Positions 51,153-59,898 of a stretch of DNA of 64,000 nt are shown here, in pieces. The translations under genes and the position numbers were made by a program. Origin of the DNA: an uncultured Lachnospiraceae bacterium. GTDB taxonomy: Bacteria > Bacillota > Clostridia > Lachnospirales > Lachnospiraceae. Position 1 is the stretch's first letter, and every line of letters begins with the position of its first letter. The stretch spans positions 1 to 64,000 of the forward strand of contig CADAOF010000004.1 in NCBI GenBank assembly GCA_902789555.1. The letters run 5' to 3'. A model generated the notes under the pieces. The model had not been told where the DNA came from. It worked only from the letters and a program-made list of their open reading frames with translations, and did not search any database.

Positions 51153-52538
51153 ATGAAGGAGGACGGCGCGCGCGAAAAGACGATGGTGCAGGACCTGACT
51201 GAGGGGAGCATCCCGAAACTGCTCCTCCGTTTTGCCCTGCCGCTTCTCGCCGCGAACGCCCTGCAGGCTGTCTACAATCTTGTGGACATGGTGGTCGTGG
51301 GACAGCACATCGGCGGCGCCGGCATGTCGGCAGTCTCCATCGGCGGTGACCTGCTGCATCTGATCACCTTCATCGCGATGGGCTTTTCCTCCGCCGGGCA
51401 GGTCCTGATCGCCCGCGACGTCGGTGCCGGCCGCATGGACCGGGTGAAGAAAACGATCGGAAACCTGTTCTTTTTCCTTTTCGGGGCGGCGCTCGTGATC
51501 GCAGCCGCCTGCCTGATCTTCCGCGAAAGGCTTCTCAAACTGGTCAATACGCCGGATGGGTCTTTCGCCTATACGATGGATTATTTCGTGACCTGCTCCT
51601 GCGGGCTGGTCTTCATATACGGCTATAACTGCGTGAGCGCGATCCTGCGCGGGATGGGGGACAGCAAACGTCCCTTTGTTTTCATTGGCATCGCGGCGGT
51701 ACTGAACACCGTCCTCGACGTCCTTTTTGTCATTCCCTGCGGGATGGGGCCTTTCGGCGCCGCGCTGGCTACGGTCATCGGCCAGGGGACGAGTTTCGCC
51801 CTGTCGATCGTCTATCTGTACCGGCGCCGCGAGATGTTCCATTTCGACTTCAGGCCGGAGAGCTTCCGCCCCGACGCGCATACCATGGGCCGCCTCGTAG
51901 GGCTCGGGATCCCGATGTCGATCCAGTCGATGTCGGTCAACCTCTCGAAGACCGTGCTCATGAGCTGGATCAACAGCGAGGGCATGATCTATTCGGCCCT
52001 TGCCGGCATTTACAACAAGACCGGCATGATGTTCGGCATCGTCTCCAACTCGTTTACGACGGCAGGTTCGTCCATGATCGGCCAGAATCTCGGCGCCGGC
52101 AGGAACGAGCGCGTGCCGAAGATCCTGGGCGTCGTCCTGTCGATCGGCATGGGCATGGCGACCGTATTTTCCGTCCTGCTGCTCCTGTTCCAGCTGCCCT
52201 TCTATGAGATCTTCACGACGGACGAAGCCGTGCTGGCCGAGGTGTCCATCCTGACCGTCCCGATCATCCTGAATCTCTACGGCGGTGCCACCAGGAGCGG
52301 AGGCTTTGCCCTCATCAACGGCACCGGACGTTCGAAACTGAATCTTTTCGTTGCGATCTTCGACGGCATGATCAGCCGCATCGGGATCGCGGCACTCTTG
52401 TATTTCACCTTTAAGATGGGCGCGCTCGGCTGCTGGTACGGCGACGCGCTCGCCGGCTTCATGCCGATCGTGATCGGCGGCCTTTTCTTCCTGAGCGGCA
52501 AATGGAAGACGCCGTCGCCCGGCAGGAAGGAAGAATGA
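51153..52538 (+). CDS. MATE-family efflux transporter
   Basis: A 461-residue, 12-helix protein of the MATE family. The N-terminal DLTEGSIPKLLLRFALPLLAANALQAVYNLVDMVVVGQHIG and the second-half match VGLGIPMSIQSMSVNLSKTVL show the two pseudo-repeats. MATE proteins use Na+ or H+ to export cationic compounds or flavins; the substrate is not apparent. The start could be ATG 51153 or ATG 51183; I prefer 51153 because of TAGGAAG upstream. It is transcribed with sufCB. Confidence 0.88.
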   Translation: MKEDGAREKTMVQDLTEGSIPKLLLRFALPLLAANALQAVYNLVDMVVVGQHIGGAGMSAVSIGGDLLHLITFIAMGFSSAGQVLIARDVGAGRMDRVKKTIGNLFFFLFGAALVIAAACLIFRERLLKLVNTPDGSFAYTMDYFVTCSCGLVFIYGYNCVSAILRGMGDSKRPFVFIGIAAVLNTVLDVLFVIPCGMGPFGAALATVIGQGTSFALSIVYLYRRREMFHFDFRPESFRPDAHTMGRLVGLGIPMSIQSMSVNLSKTVLMSWINSEGMIYSALAGIYNKTGMMFGIVSNSFTTAGSSMIGQNLGAGRNERVPKILGVVLSIGMGMATVFSVLLLLFQLPFYEIFTTDEAVLAEVSILTVPIILNLYGGATRSGGFALINGTGRSKLNLFVAIFDGMISRIGIAALLYFTFKMGALGCWYGDALAGFMPIVIGGLFFLSGKWKTPSPGRKEE

Positions 52539-52558
52539 CCGACTAAGGAGGCGCTGCC

Positions 52559-53860
52559 ATGCTTCGTACCGACCCCTGTTACGTTAAATACGTCCGGATC
52601 CTTGAAGAGGAACTGCGCCCTGCGATGGGCTGCACCGAACCGATCGCCGTTGCCTACGCGTCGGCAAAGGCACGTGCCGTTCTCGGTGCGATGCCGGAAC
52701 GCATTCTCGCTGAGGTGAGCGGCAACATCCTGAAGAACGTGAAGAGCGTGGTGGTCCCGCATACCGGCGGCCTTCGCGGCATTCCTTCGGCGGCAGCGGC
52801 AGGCGCCGTGGCCGGCGATGAAGACGCGGAACTCGAGGTCATTTCCCGGGTGAGCGAAGAGGAGATCGCGGCGATCTCTGACTATCTGGCAAAGACGCCG
52901 ATCGAGGTCCGTTTTGTTGATACGCCGCACATTTTCGACATCCGCATCACGGCTTTCCATGGCGACGACGAGGCTTACGTCCGCATAGCGGACTACCATA
53001 CGAACGTTGTCTGCGTGCGCCGGAACGGCGAGACTTTGCTGGAAAAGGAATGCGGTGAGACGCGTGAAGAAGGCCTGACGGACCGGAGCTGCCTTTCGAT
53101 CGAAGGCATCGCGGACTTCGCGGAGAGCGTGGACCTGGATGACGTCCGCGCGATCCTGGAGCGCCAGATCGCCTTCAACATGGCGATCGCGGAGGAAGGG
53201 CTCCGCGGAAATTACGGGGCAAATATTGGCCGCACCGTGCTGCGCGGCCGGGAGTACGATATCAACTATAAGATGCGGGCATACGCGGCTGCGGCGAGCG
53301 ACGCCAGAATGAACGGCTGCGAACTGCCCGTGGTCATCAACTCGGGGAGTGGCAACCAGGGCATCACGGCCTCGGTCCCCGTCATCGTTTATGCGCGGGA
53401 AAACGGCATCCCTCACGAAGACCTGCTGCGCGCGCTCTGTGTTTCGAATCTTGTCACGACCCACCTGAAGACCGGGATCGGACGCCTTTCCGCCTACTGC
53501 GGCGCCGTGAGCGCGGGCGCGGGGGCCGGCGCAGGCCTTGCTTGGCTCCGGGGCGGCCGCTATGAGATGATCGCCCATACCGTGGTCAACGCGGTCGCAG
53601 TCACCTCCGGCATCATCTGCGACGGTGCGAAGGCAAGCTGCGCCGCCAAGATCGCTTCGGCGGTCGACGCGGGGCTCCTGGGCCTTGCGATGTATGAGGA
53701 CGGCAACCAGTTCTTCGGCGGCGACGGCATCGTGAAGCGGGGCGTGGAGAACACGATCCGCGCGGTCGGGCAGCTCGCCCGCGTGGGCATGGAACAGACG
53801 GACCGGGAGATCATCCAGCTGATGCTGGATCCGGTTTCCGAGGAGCAGGAGACGCGCTGA
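52559..53860 (+). CDS. L-cysteine desulfidase family protein (CyuA/UPF0597)
   Basis: A 433-residue protein of the CyuA/YhaM family, related to serine dehydratase alpha chains. Key motifs: AMGCTEPIAVAYA near residue 23, GIPSAAAAGAVAGD, SGSGNQGITASVPV, LSAYCGAVSAGAGAGAGLAWL and GIICDGAKASCAAKIASA. The cysteines in GCTEP, AYCGA and IICDGAKASC are the probable 4Fe-4S ligands. The enzyme breaks cysteine into sulfide, pyruvate and ammonia. ATG 52559 follows AAGGAGG. Its place after sufCB suggests it supplies sulfide for Fe-S assembly. Confidence 0.88.
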   Translation: MLRTDPCYVKYVRILEEELRPAMGCTEPIAVAYASAKARAVLGAMPERILAEVSGNILKNVKSVVVPHTGGLRGIPSAAAAGAVAGDEDAELEVISRVSEEEIAAISDYLAKTPIEVRFVDTPHIFDIRITAFHGDDEAYVRIADYHTNVVCVRRNGETLLEKECGETREEGLTDRSCLSIEGIADFAESVDLDDVRAILERQIAFNMAIAEEGLRGNYGANIGRTVLRGREYDINYKMRAYAAAASDARMNGCELPVVINSGSGNQGITASVPVIVYARENGIPHEDLLRALCVSNLVTTHLKTGIGRLSAYCGAVSAGAGAGAGLAWLRGGRYEMIAHTVVNAVAVTSGIICDGAKASCAAKIASAVDAGLLGLAMYEDGNQFFGGDGIVKRGVENTIRAVGQLARVGMEQTDREIIQLMLDPVSEEQETR

Positions 53861-53958
53861 CCTGCCTCCGTTTCGCAGAAGAAAGCGGTCTGCGCCTGTG
53901 TCCGCAAAGGTTTACGGCACCGGCTGCCGCTTTTGCTGCAAGATACCGCAGATCATAC

Positions 53959-53999
53959 AGTCGGGAGGCCGCCCGGAGCGGCTCCCGACTTATTTTTTT
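53959..53999 (+). terminator. Terminator of the sufCB cluster
   Basis: The stem AGTCGGGAG / CTCCCGACT with GC-rich internal pairing is followed by ATTTTTTT. The bases from 53861 to 53958 show no gene. Confidence 0.9.
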
Positions 54000-54040
54000 C
54001 GAATATTACATTTTTTTTCATAAAAATTTGAATCGGCGCA

Positions 54041-54070
54041 TTGACAAGAACGAAGAAATGGTTGTATAAT
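54041..54070 (+). promoter_or_regulatory. Consensus promoter of the HAD/ABC importer operon
   Basis: A perfect TTGACA (54041-54046) and a perfect TATAAT (54065-54070) are 18 bp apart. The region from 54000 is AT-rich in contrast to the genes around it. Confidence 0.92.
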
Positions 54071-54081
54071 CTCATCAAATA

Positions 54082-54097
54082 ACGTAAACGTTTGCGT
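54082..54097. promoter_or_regulatory. LacI/GalR-type operator downstream of the promoter
   Basis: ACGTAAACGTTTGCGT is a 16-bp near-palindrome (one mismatched pair) with the AAACGTTT centre typical of LacI-family operators such as those of PurR. It lies 11 bases after the -10 box, covering the transcription start, a clear repressor position. No LacI-family gene is in the window. Confidence 0.8.
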
Positions 54098-54125
54098 AAC
54101 TGAATACCGAAACGGAGGCAACCTG

Positions 54126-54887
54126 ATGATCAAAGCGGTCATGTTTGACATGGGCGGAACGCTGGAGGACCTGTATTCCGACGAAAAGAATGATAAGGCA
54201 ACAGCATACGCTCTCTATGATATTCTGAAGAAGCATCAGATCGACGTCCCCTATGAGGCGGAACCTCTTTGGAAGATCGTCGGTGCCGGGATCCAGGCCT
54301 ACAAGAAAGATTCGGAACGGACAATGATGGAACTGAAGCCCGAGCAGATCTGGTGCGATTGGGGCTTTAAGGACGTTCCTGTCGATAAAGTGAAACTGGC
54401 GGAGATCAGCGAGGAGATCGCCCACATGTGGGAAACGACCTTCTACGACCGCTCCCTCCGCGAACATGCCGCTGAGATGCTGAAAGGCCTGAAGGAGGAC
54501 CTCGGCCTCCATGTAGCGGTCGTCAGCAACACGGGAAGCCTTTTCCAGGTGTTTTCCACGCTGGAGCAATACGGCGTAAGGCAGTACTTCGACGAGATCA
54601 CCCTTTCCTCCATCGTCGGATACCGCAAGCCGCATCCGTACGTGTTCCGCATCGCCTGTGAGCAGGCGCGGCTCGATCCTTCGGAATGCGCTTTCGTGGG
54701 AGACACCCTTTCCCGTGACGTGGTCGGTCCCCGCCGCGCGGGCTTTGGCCGCATTTTCAAGATCAATTCCTTCCTGACACCGCAGAAAGATATTGGAAAA
54801 TTCGACGTGGAGCCGGATTATCAGATTACCGACATCTATGATGTCTATACCATCCTGAAGAAGGAACAGGAACAGGAAAAACAGTAA
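54126..54887 (+). CDS. HAD-superfamily hydrolase
   Basis: A 253-residue HAD phosphatase-like protein with a C1-type helical cap. Motif I reads FDMGGTLED; the usual second Asp (acid/base) is Gly10. Motif II is VVSNTG, motif III Lys and motif IV are in GYRKPHPYVF and FVGDTLSRDVVGPRRAG. HADs of the DxGGT form exist and may dephosphorylate or cleave differently. As first gene of an ABC importer operon it may act on the imported compound, for instance a phosphate ester or phosphonate product; this is inference. ATG 54126 follows GGAGG. Confidence 0.85.
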   Translation: MIKAVMFDMGGTLEDLYSDEKNDKATAYALYDILKKHQIDVPYEAEPLWKIVGAGIQAYKKDSERTMMELKPEQIWCDWGFKDVPVDKVKLAEISEEIAHMWETTFYDRSLREHAAEMLKGLKEDLGLHVAVVSNTGSLFQVFSTLEQYGVRQYFDEITLSSIVGYRKPHPYVFRIACEQARLDPSECAFVGDTLSRDVVGPRRAGFGRIFKINSFLTPQKDIGKFDVEPDYQITDIYDVYTILKKEQEQEKQ

Positions 54888-54926
54888 GCACCCGTATTTA
54901 CGGTTTTCTCTACGGAGGTTGGTAGT

Positions 54927-56768
54927 ATGGCAAAGAAAGGATGGAGCCGTCCCCCCATGACCAAGGAGCGGCTCAGGAACCAGTTCAGGAGCCTGATCGG
55001 CAATCCCTTCAACGTGATCGTGTTCATCACGCTGCTTCTGCTGTTCACCCTGATCATCATTCCGCTGCTGGCAATGGTCCAGAATACCTTTGTCGTGGCC
55101 AAGTCCGAGCTGCGCAACATTCCCGGCGCGAAGATCGGCGACTACACGCTCTGGTACTGGAAATACCTGCTGGCAAGCCCTCTGACCAAGACGATCCTGT
55201 GGGTACCGCTGCGCAACTCGCTGATCATCGGCGCGTTCGTCACGGTCGTTTCCGTGCCGCTCGGCGCCCTGATGGCCTGGCTGATGGTCCGCACGGACAT
55301 TCCGGGCAAGAAGCTCCTGTCCGCGCTCATCCTGATCCCCTACATGATCCCGTCCTGGTGCAAGGCCCTGTCCTGGATGACCATCTTCCGCAATCCGAAG
55401 ATGGGCGGCAACGGCGTGCTGACGAGCCTGGGGATCCCGGTTCCGGACTGGCTGTCCTCCGGCTTCATTCCCATCATCATCGTCATGACGATGCACTACT
55501 ATGCATTTTCCTATATCATGGCCTCCGGTGCCCTGCGCTCCATCAACTCCGAACTGGAGGAGATGGGTGAGATCCAGGGCGCGACGAAGGCGCAGATCTT
55601 AAAGAGCATCACGCTGCCGCTGATCCTCCCGTCGATCCTGTCGGCCACGATCATGACCATCAGCAAGTCGATCGGGACCTACGGCGTGGCAGCAAGACTC
55701 GGCGGCAACAATCCGGATGGCACGCCGTTCTACGTGCTTGCGACCCGGATGAAAGACTTCATCAACAACAGCCCGAAGGGCGTCGGCTACGCGATGAGCC
55801 TTCTCATGATCCTGCTCGCCGCCGGCACCATCATCGTGAACCAGAAGCTGATCGGCACGCGCAAATCCTATGCGACCATCGGCGGCAAGGGCACCCGCAG
55901 CAATCTGATCCCGCTGCGCGGCGCCAAATACCCGATGCTGATCATTATTTCCGTCTTCCTGGTCATCGCCATGGTCATGCCGGTGTTTTTCCTGGTCATG
56001 GAATCTTTCCAGATCGTTCCCGGTGCGGGCTACGGTCCCGACAACCTGACGCTCTATGCCTGGATCGGCGAGCTGCAGAGTGCCCCGAACCCGGCCTTCA
56101 ACCAGAACGGCCTGTTCAAAAACTCCGAGTTCGCAAGAGCGCTCGGCAATACGGTCAAACTCTCCCTGATCGCTTCCCTGATCACGGCGGTCTTCGGACA
56201 GTTCTTCGGCTACATCACGACCCGCGGCCGCGGCAAATGGTACGGCAACATGGTCGAGCAGCTGATCTTCATCCCGTATCTGATGCCCGGCGTCGCGTTC
56301 TCCGCGATCTATTTCTCCATGTTCAGCCAGCCGCGCCTCGGCGGCCTGATCCCGTCCCTGTACGGTACCTTTACCCTGATCCTGCTGGTCTCGATCGTGA
56401 AGCATTTCCCCTTCGCCAGCCGCTCGGGTTCCTCAAACATGATGCAAATCTCGGTGGAGCTTGAAGAAGCCGCATCGATCAACGGCGCCGGCTTCTGGCG
56501 GCGCATCCGCAGCATCGTGATCCCGCTGGCCAAGAACGGCTTCCTGTCGGGCTTCCTGCTTTCCTTCATCAGCATCGCGAAGGAACTGGACCTGATCGCC
56601 ATCCTGATGACCCCGAAGAACTACACCCTGTCCTTCCTGGCCTTCGACTATTCCAAGGAAGCCATGCCGCAGGTGGCGGACGCGATCTGCATCGTCATTA
56701 TCGTATTCATCCTCGTAACCAACCGCATTGCGGATAAGTTCGGCGGCAACGTCAGCAAGAGCATGTAA
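54927..56768 (+). CDS. ABC transporter permease, fused two-domain type (Fe3+/phosphonate class)
   Basis: A 613-residue fusion of two BPD_transp_1 domains with 12 helices. The first EAA loop is EEMGEIQGATKAQILKSITLPLILP near residue 215, the second LEEAASINGAGFWRRIRSIVIPL near residue 515. The fused arrangement is typical of FbpB/PhnV-like importers, which need a single permease gene. ATG 54927 is preceded by CGGAGG. It is followed by its ATPase and a binding lipoprotein, so the importer is complete. Confidence 0.9.
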   Translation: MAKKGWSRPPMTKERLRNQFRSLIGNPFNVIVFITLLLLFTLIIIPLLAMVQNTFVVAKSELRNIPGAKIGDYTLWYWKYLLASPLTKTILWVPLRNSLIIGAFVTVVSVPLGALMAWLMVRTDIPGKKLLSALILIPYMIPSWCKALSWMTIFRNPKMGGNGVLTSLGIPVPDWLSSGFIPIIIVMTMHYYAFSYIMASGALRSINSELEEMGEIQGATKAQILKSITLPLILPSILSATIMTISKSIGTYGVAARLGGNNPDGTPFYVLATRMKDFINNSPKGVGYAMSLLMILLAAGTIIVNQKLIGTRKSYATIGGKGTRSNLIPLRGAKYPMLIIISVFLVIAMVMPVFFLVMESFQIVPGAGYGPDNLTLYAWIGELQSAPNPAFNQNGLFKNSEFARALGNTVKLSLIASLITAVFGQFFGYITTRGRGKWYGNMVEQLIFIPYLMPGVAFSAIYFSMFSQPRLGGLIPSLYGTFTLILLVSIVKHFPFASRSGSSNMMQISVELEEAASINGAGFWRRIRSIVIPLAKNGFLSGFLLSFISIAKELDLIAILMTPKNYTLSFLAFDYSKEAMPQVADAICIVIIVFILVTNRIADKFGGNVSKSM

Positions 56769-56789
56769 GCACGGAAAGGAAATACAGCC

Positions 56790-57947
56790 ATGAGCAAAAT
56801 CGTACTGGAGCATATTGATAAATTCTACGGCGACAACCACGTCCTGCGCGACATCAACCTGACCATCGAGGACGGCGATTTCATGACGCTGCTGGGCCCT
56901 TCCGGCTGCGGCAAGACCACCACGCTCCGCGTGATCTCCGGCCTGGAAAAGGCGCAGCACGGCACGATGACGATGGATGACCGCACCATCATCGACGCTG
57001 ACAAGGCTTTCTTCGAAGCGCCGAGCAAGCGCGGCCTGAACCTCGTTTTCCAGAGCTATGCGCTGTGGCCGCACATGACGGTGTTCGAAAACGTCGCCTT
57101 CGGCCTGAAGATCAAGAAGATGAAAAAAGAAGAGATCGAAGAGACGGTCATGAAGGCGCTGAAGACCATGCGGATCGAAGAGTACCGCGGCCGCTATCCG
57201 AACGAGCTTTCCGGCGGCCAGCAGCAGCGCGTGGCCATTGCCCGTGCGATCGCCTCCAGCCCGAGGCTCCTGCTTCTGGATGAACCGCTGTCGAACCTTG
57301 ACGCCCGCCTGCGCATCGACATGCGCGCGGAACTTAAGCGTCTGCACCGCGAGACCGGCACCACGATCATTTACGTTACGCACGACCAGGTGGAAGCCCT
57401 GACGATGTCGACGAAGATCGCTCTGTTCAAGGAGGGCGAGATCTCCCAGATCGCGACGCCGCTCGAACTTTATACCAATCCGATCGATCTGCAGGCCGCC
57501 GACTTCATCGGCAACCCGCGCATCAACTTCATTGAAGCAAAAGGCCGCTTTGACGGCGAAGACCTGCATGTCGTGAGTGCATTCGGCGAATTCGTTTTCA
57601 CGAAGGACCGCCTGAAACTGGACGAAGAGATCCCGCAGGGCAAGGAATTCGACTGCGTGCTGGGCCTGCGTCCGGAGATGGTCGACATCTACACCGAGGA
57701 CCCGCATCACAAGAACACGGTCGAGGCGACCGTCTATGCGAACCAGCCGGCAGGCAGCGAGACCCTGGTCACCCTGACCGTCGGCGGTACGGAATTCCTG
57801 GCTATCCAGACCGGCCTCGTCGAATATGACATGAACCAGAAGGTTTTCGTGGTCTTGCACCCCGGCCGCATGAACGTGTATAATAAAAAGACCGGAAGAC
57901 TGATCAAATTTGCGAAGACCAAACATAAAGCCGGCGTCGACGACTGA
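56790..57947 (+). CDS. ABC transporter ATPase (FbpC/PotA/UgpC type)
   Basis: A 385-residue ATPase with Walker A GPSGCGKTT, signature LSGGQQQR, Walker B LLLLDEPLSNLD and H-loop VTHDQVEAL, followed by a TOBE-type regulatory domain (about 250-370, FIGNPRINFIEAKG, DCVLGLRPEMVDI). It energises the preceding fused permease. ATG 56790 follows GGAAAGGAA. Order HAD, permease, ATPase, binding protein on one transcript. Confidence 0.92.
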   Translation: MSKIVLEHIDKFYGDNHVLRDINLTIEDGDFMTLLGPSGCGKTTTLRVISGLEKAQHGTMTMDDRTIIDADKAFFEAPSKRGLNLVFQSYALWPHMTVFENVAFGLKIKKMKKEEIEETVMKALKTMRIEEYRGRYPNELSGGQQQRVAIARAIASSPRLLLLDEPLSNLDARLRIDMRAELKRLHRETGTTIIYVTHDQVEALTMSTKIALFKEGEISQIATPLELYTNPIDLQAADFIGNPRINFIEAKGRFDGEDLHVVSAFGEFVFTKDRLKLDEEIPQGKEFDCVLGLRPEMVDIYTEDPHHKNTVEATVYANQPAGSETLVTLTVGGTEFLAIQTGLVEYDMNQKVFVVLHPGRMNVYNKKTGRLIKFAKTKHKAGVDD

Positions 57948-57986
57948 CGGCGGATCCTGACGAAAGTATAAGGAGGGAGAATAACG

Positions 57987-59300
57987 ATGAAGAAGATCCT
58001 TGCTGTTCTGGCAGCGACGTGCATGATCCTCGGCCTGACCGCCTGCGGAGGCGGAACGAACGACTCGACCGCGGCTACGAAGGACGACAGCCCCGGCAAG
58101 GTCATTACCGGCCGCGAAGCGATCGACGTGATCGGCGAGGACGGCATCGACTGGAACCACATGTCGATGGACGAACTCTACGAGATGGCGAAAAAGGAAG
58201 GCGGCACCATCACCATCTACGCCACTACGGCAGATGCCGATACGGCCCGCAAGTACATCCGCGACAAATATCCGGATCTGAAATTCGAATACATTTCCTG
58301 CGATACGAATACGGTCATGCCGAAGATCGAGATGGAAGCCCAGAGCGGCACGCCCATGGCGGACGTGCTGATGGTCAAGGATGCTTCCGGCGAGGTCTAC
58401 AACGAATACGTGCAGTGGGACCTGGTGAAGATCTTCTATCCGGCAGACGTCTGCGCGCACATGACTGACGAAATGATCCGTTTCGGCCTGCCGACCTATT
58501 CGACCTTCAACCCCTGGTTCTACAACACCAGGATGTACGACAAGGTGCCGATCACGAGCTGGTGGGACATCGTCGAAGGCTATAACGAAGACACCCAGTC
58601 CTTTAAGGATGCAAGCGGCAAGAACACCCAGTACTGGACCATTTTCTCCAAGGACATCACGGCGCCTTCCTATGCCGCGTTGTGGGCACAGCTCATTTCC
58701 GACAGCGACAAGATGGCGGAACAGTATAAGAAACAGTACGGCAAGGACCTGGTCTATACCTACCACAGCCACCTGAAGAACACCCCCGGCGTGATGGAAC
58801 TGCCGGAAAACAACGCCGGTGTCGAACTTTTCTGGCGCTTCTCGCAGATGACCATCACCCCGCTGGCTGACGGCGACGCGGTCGTGGAAGCCGTACACGA
58901 TTCCGTAAACGGCCCGACGCTCGGCCTGTGCTCCGCCTCCAAACTGGACAACTCCAAGCAGTGCCAGGGCGAGGGCGGCATGGACATTGCCTGGGTCACC
59001 GGCCTCGAACCCTACACCGCCCAGGACGCAGCAGCCTATTCCTATGTGGTCAGCGGCTGCGACAACCCCGCAGGCGCGCGCCTCTACATCAAGTTCCTGA
59101 TGGGCGGCGATGACGGCAAGAGCGGCTGCTACACCGTTTTCGACAAGCTCGGCCACTGGTCCGCGCGCGATGACGTGGAATACAAGAAATCCGGCATTAC
59201 CTACGATGAAGTCAACCTGACCGCCCCGGATTACGAGAACATTTACAAGAACTACCCGAACGTGAAGGCTTACTGGAACCTCTGGAACAGCACCCGGTAA
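57987..59300 (+). CDS. Extracellular solute-binding lipoprotein, family 1 type
   Basis: A 437-residue lipoprotein: signal peptide with lipobox LTAC, then a Gly/Ser/Thr linker. The first lobe starts near EGGTITIYATTADADTARKYIRDKYPDL, which is the typical beginning of ferric iron or 2-aminoethylphosphonate binding proteins, and MADVLMVKDASGEVYNEYV follows. Two-lobed type II architecture. The ligand is not readable; absence of the iron Tyr-Tyr pair cannot be judged reliably. ATG 57987 follows AAGGAGGGAG. A hairpin just after the stop probably stabilises its mRNA, giving more binding protein than transporter. Confidence 0.9.
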   Translation: MKKILAVLAATCMILGLTACGGGTNDSTAATKDDSPGKVITGREAIDVIGEDGIDWNHMSMDELYEMAKKEGGTITIYATTADADTARKYIRDKYPDLKFEYISCDTNTVMPKIEMEAQSGTPMADVLMVKDASGEVYNEYVQWDLVKIFYPADVCAHMTDEMIRFGLPTYSTFNPWFYNTRMYDKVPITSWWDIVEGYNEDTQSFKDASGKNTQYWTIFSKDITAPSYAALWAQLISDSDKMAEQYKKQYGKDLVYTYHSHLKNTPGVMELPENNAGVELFWRFSQMTITPLADGDAVVEAVHDSVNGPTLGLCSASKLDNSKQCQGEGGMDIAWVTGLEPYTAQDAAAYSYVVSGCDNPAGARLYIKFLMGGDDGKSGCYTVFDKLGHWSARDDVEYKKSGITYDEVNLTAPDYENIYKNYPNVKAYWNLWNSTR

Positions 59301-59318
59301 GAATGAACGGTACATGAC

Positions 59319-59350
59319 GCATCCCGCGGGAAGATGAGCCTGCGGGATGC
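59319..59350 (+). other. Intercistronic hairpin
   Basis: GCATCCCGC (59319-59327) and GCGGGATGC (59342-59350) are exact inverted copies with a 14-base loop and no T run. Such hairpins often protect binding-protein mRNA from decay. Confidence 0.6.
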
Positions 59351-59364
59351 GGATAAGGAGCGGC

Positions 59365-59898
59365 ATGGCAAAGGAACGGTCGAAATTTCAGCAAAAACTG
59401 GACGGCTTTCTTCGCACCCTGTTCTTCGAGGAGAGCGGGAAGCCGAAGAGCGCCGATCTTCTGTATTCTTTTTTGCTGGCGATCCTGTTCACCCTGATCT
59501 ATCTGATGGCCTACATGCTGCTGCTGGATCCGATCGAAAAACTCCTGTCAGACGCGTCGGTCACGGTGAGGAACATCGCTGAATACCTTCTTCCGGCAGC
59601 CGCCGGAAGCGCGCTCTGCCTGCTGATCCGTCATTTTCTGAAGGAACGGGGAAAACTCGCACTGGCGGCTTATCTGTGGATGACGGCGCTGCTCATCGCA
59701 GTCATGCTCTTTGCCCTCATCCTGATCGACTGGTCCGATCCGAAGACGGAATACGGCCTGTTCATGGCCCTCATCGGCTTCCCGCTCATCGCCTCCATTC
59801 TGACCGGAGGGATCCCGGCGCTCATCCTGCACCGGAAAATGATGAAAAAACGCGCCGAAGCCGAAAAGGCAAAGGAACGGCCGTCCTGGTACAAATGA
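59365..59898 (+). CDS. Membrane protein of unknown function, four helices
   Basis: A 177-residue protein. Hydrophobic segments lie at about 32-54, 70-90, 98-122 and 128-150, with a basic C-terminal tail (HRKMMKKRAEAEKAKERPSWYK). I do not recognise a family. ATG 59365 follows ATAAGGAG; a longer in-frame ATG at 59347 lacks the site. The metallo-beta-lactamase gene begins on the next base after its stop codon, so the two are tightly coupled and may work together at the membrane. Confidence 0.75.
   Translation: MAKERSKFQQKLDGFLRTLFFEESGKPKSADLLYSFLLAILFTLIYLMAYMLLLDPIEKLLSDASVTVRNIAEYLLPAAAGSALCLLIRHFLKERGKLALAAYLWMTALLIAVMLFALILIDWSDPKTEYGLFMALIGFPLIASILTGGIPALILHRKMMKKRAEAEKAKERPSWYK

Noticed and set aside
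56433..59366. A 977-codon reverse-strand open frame across the importer genes
   Set aside because: The forward genes show full ABC motifs; the reverse frame is low-complexity His/Asp/Arg-rich shadow sequence.
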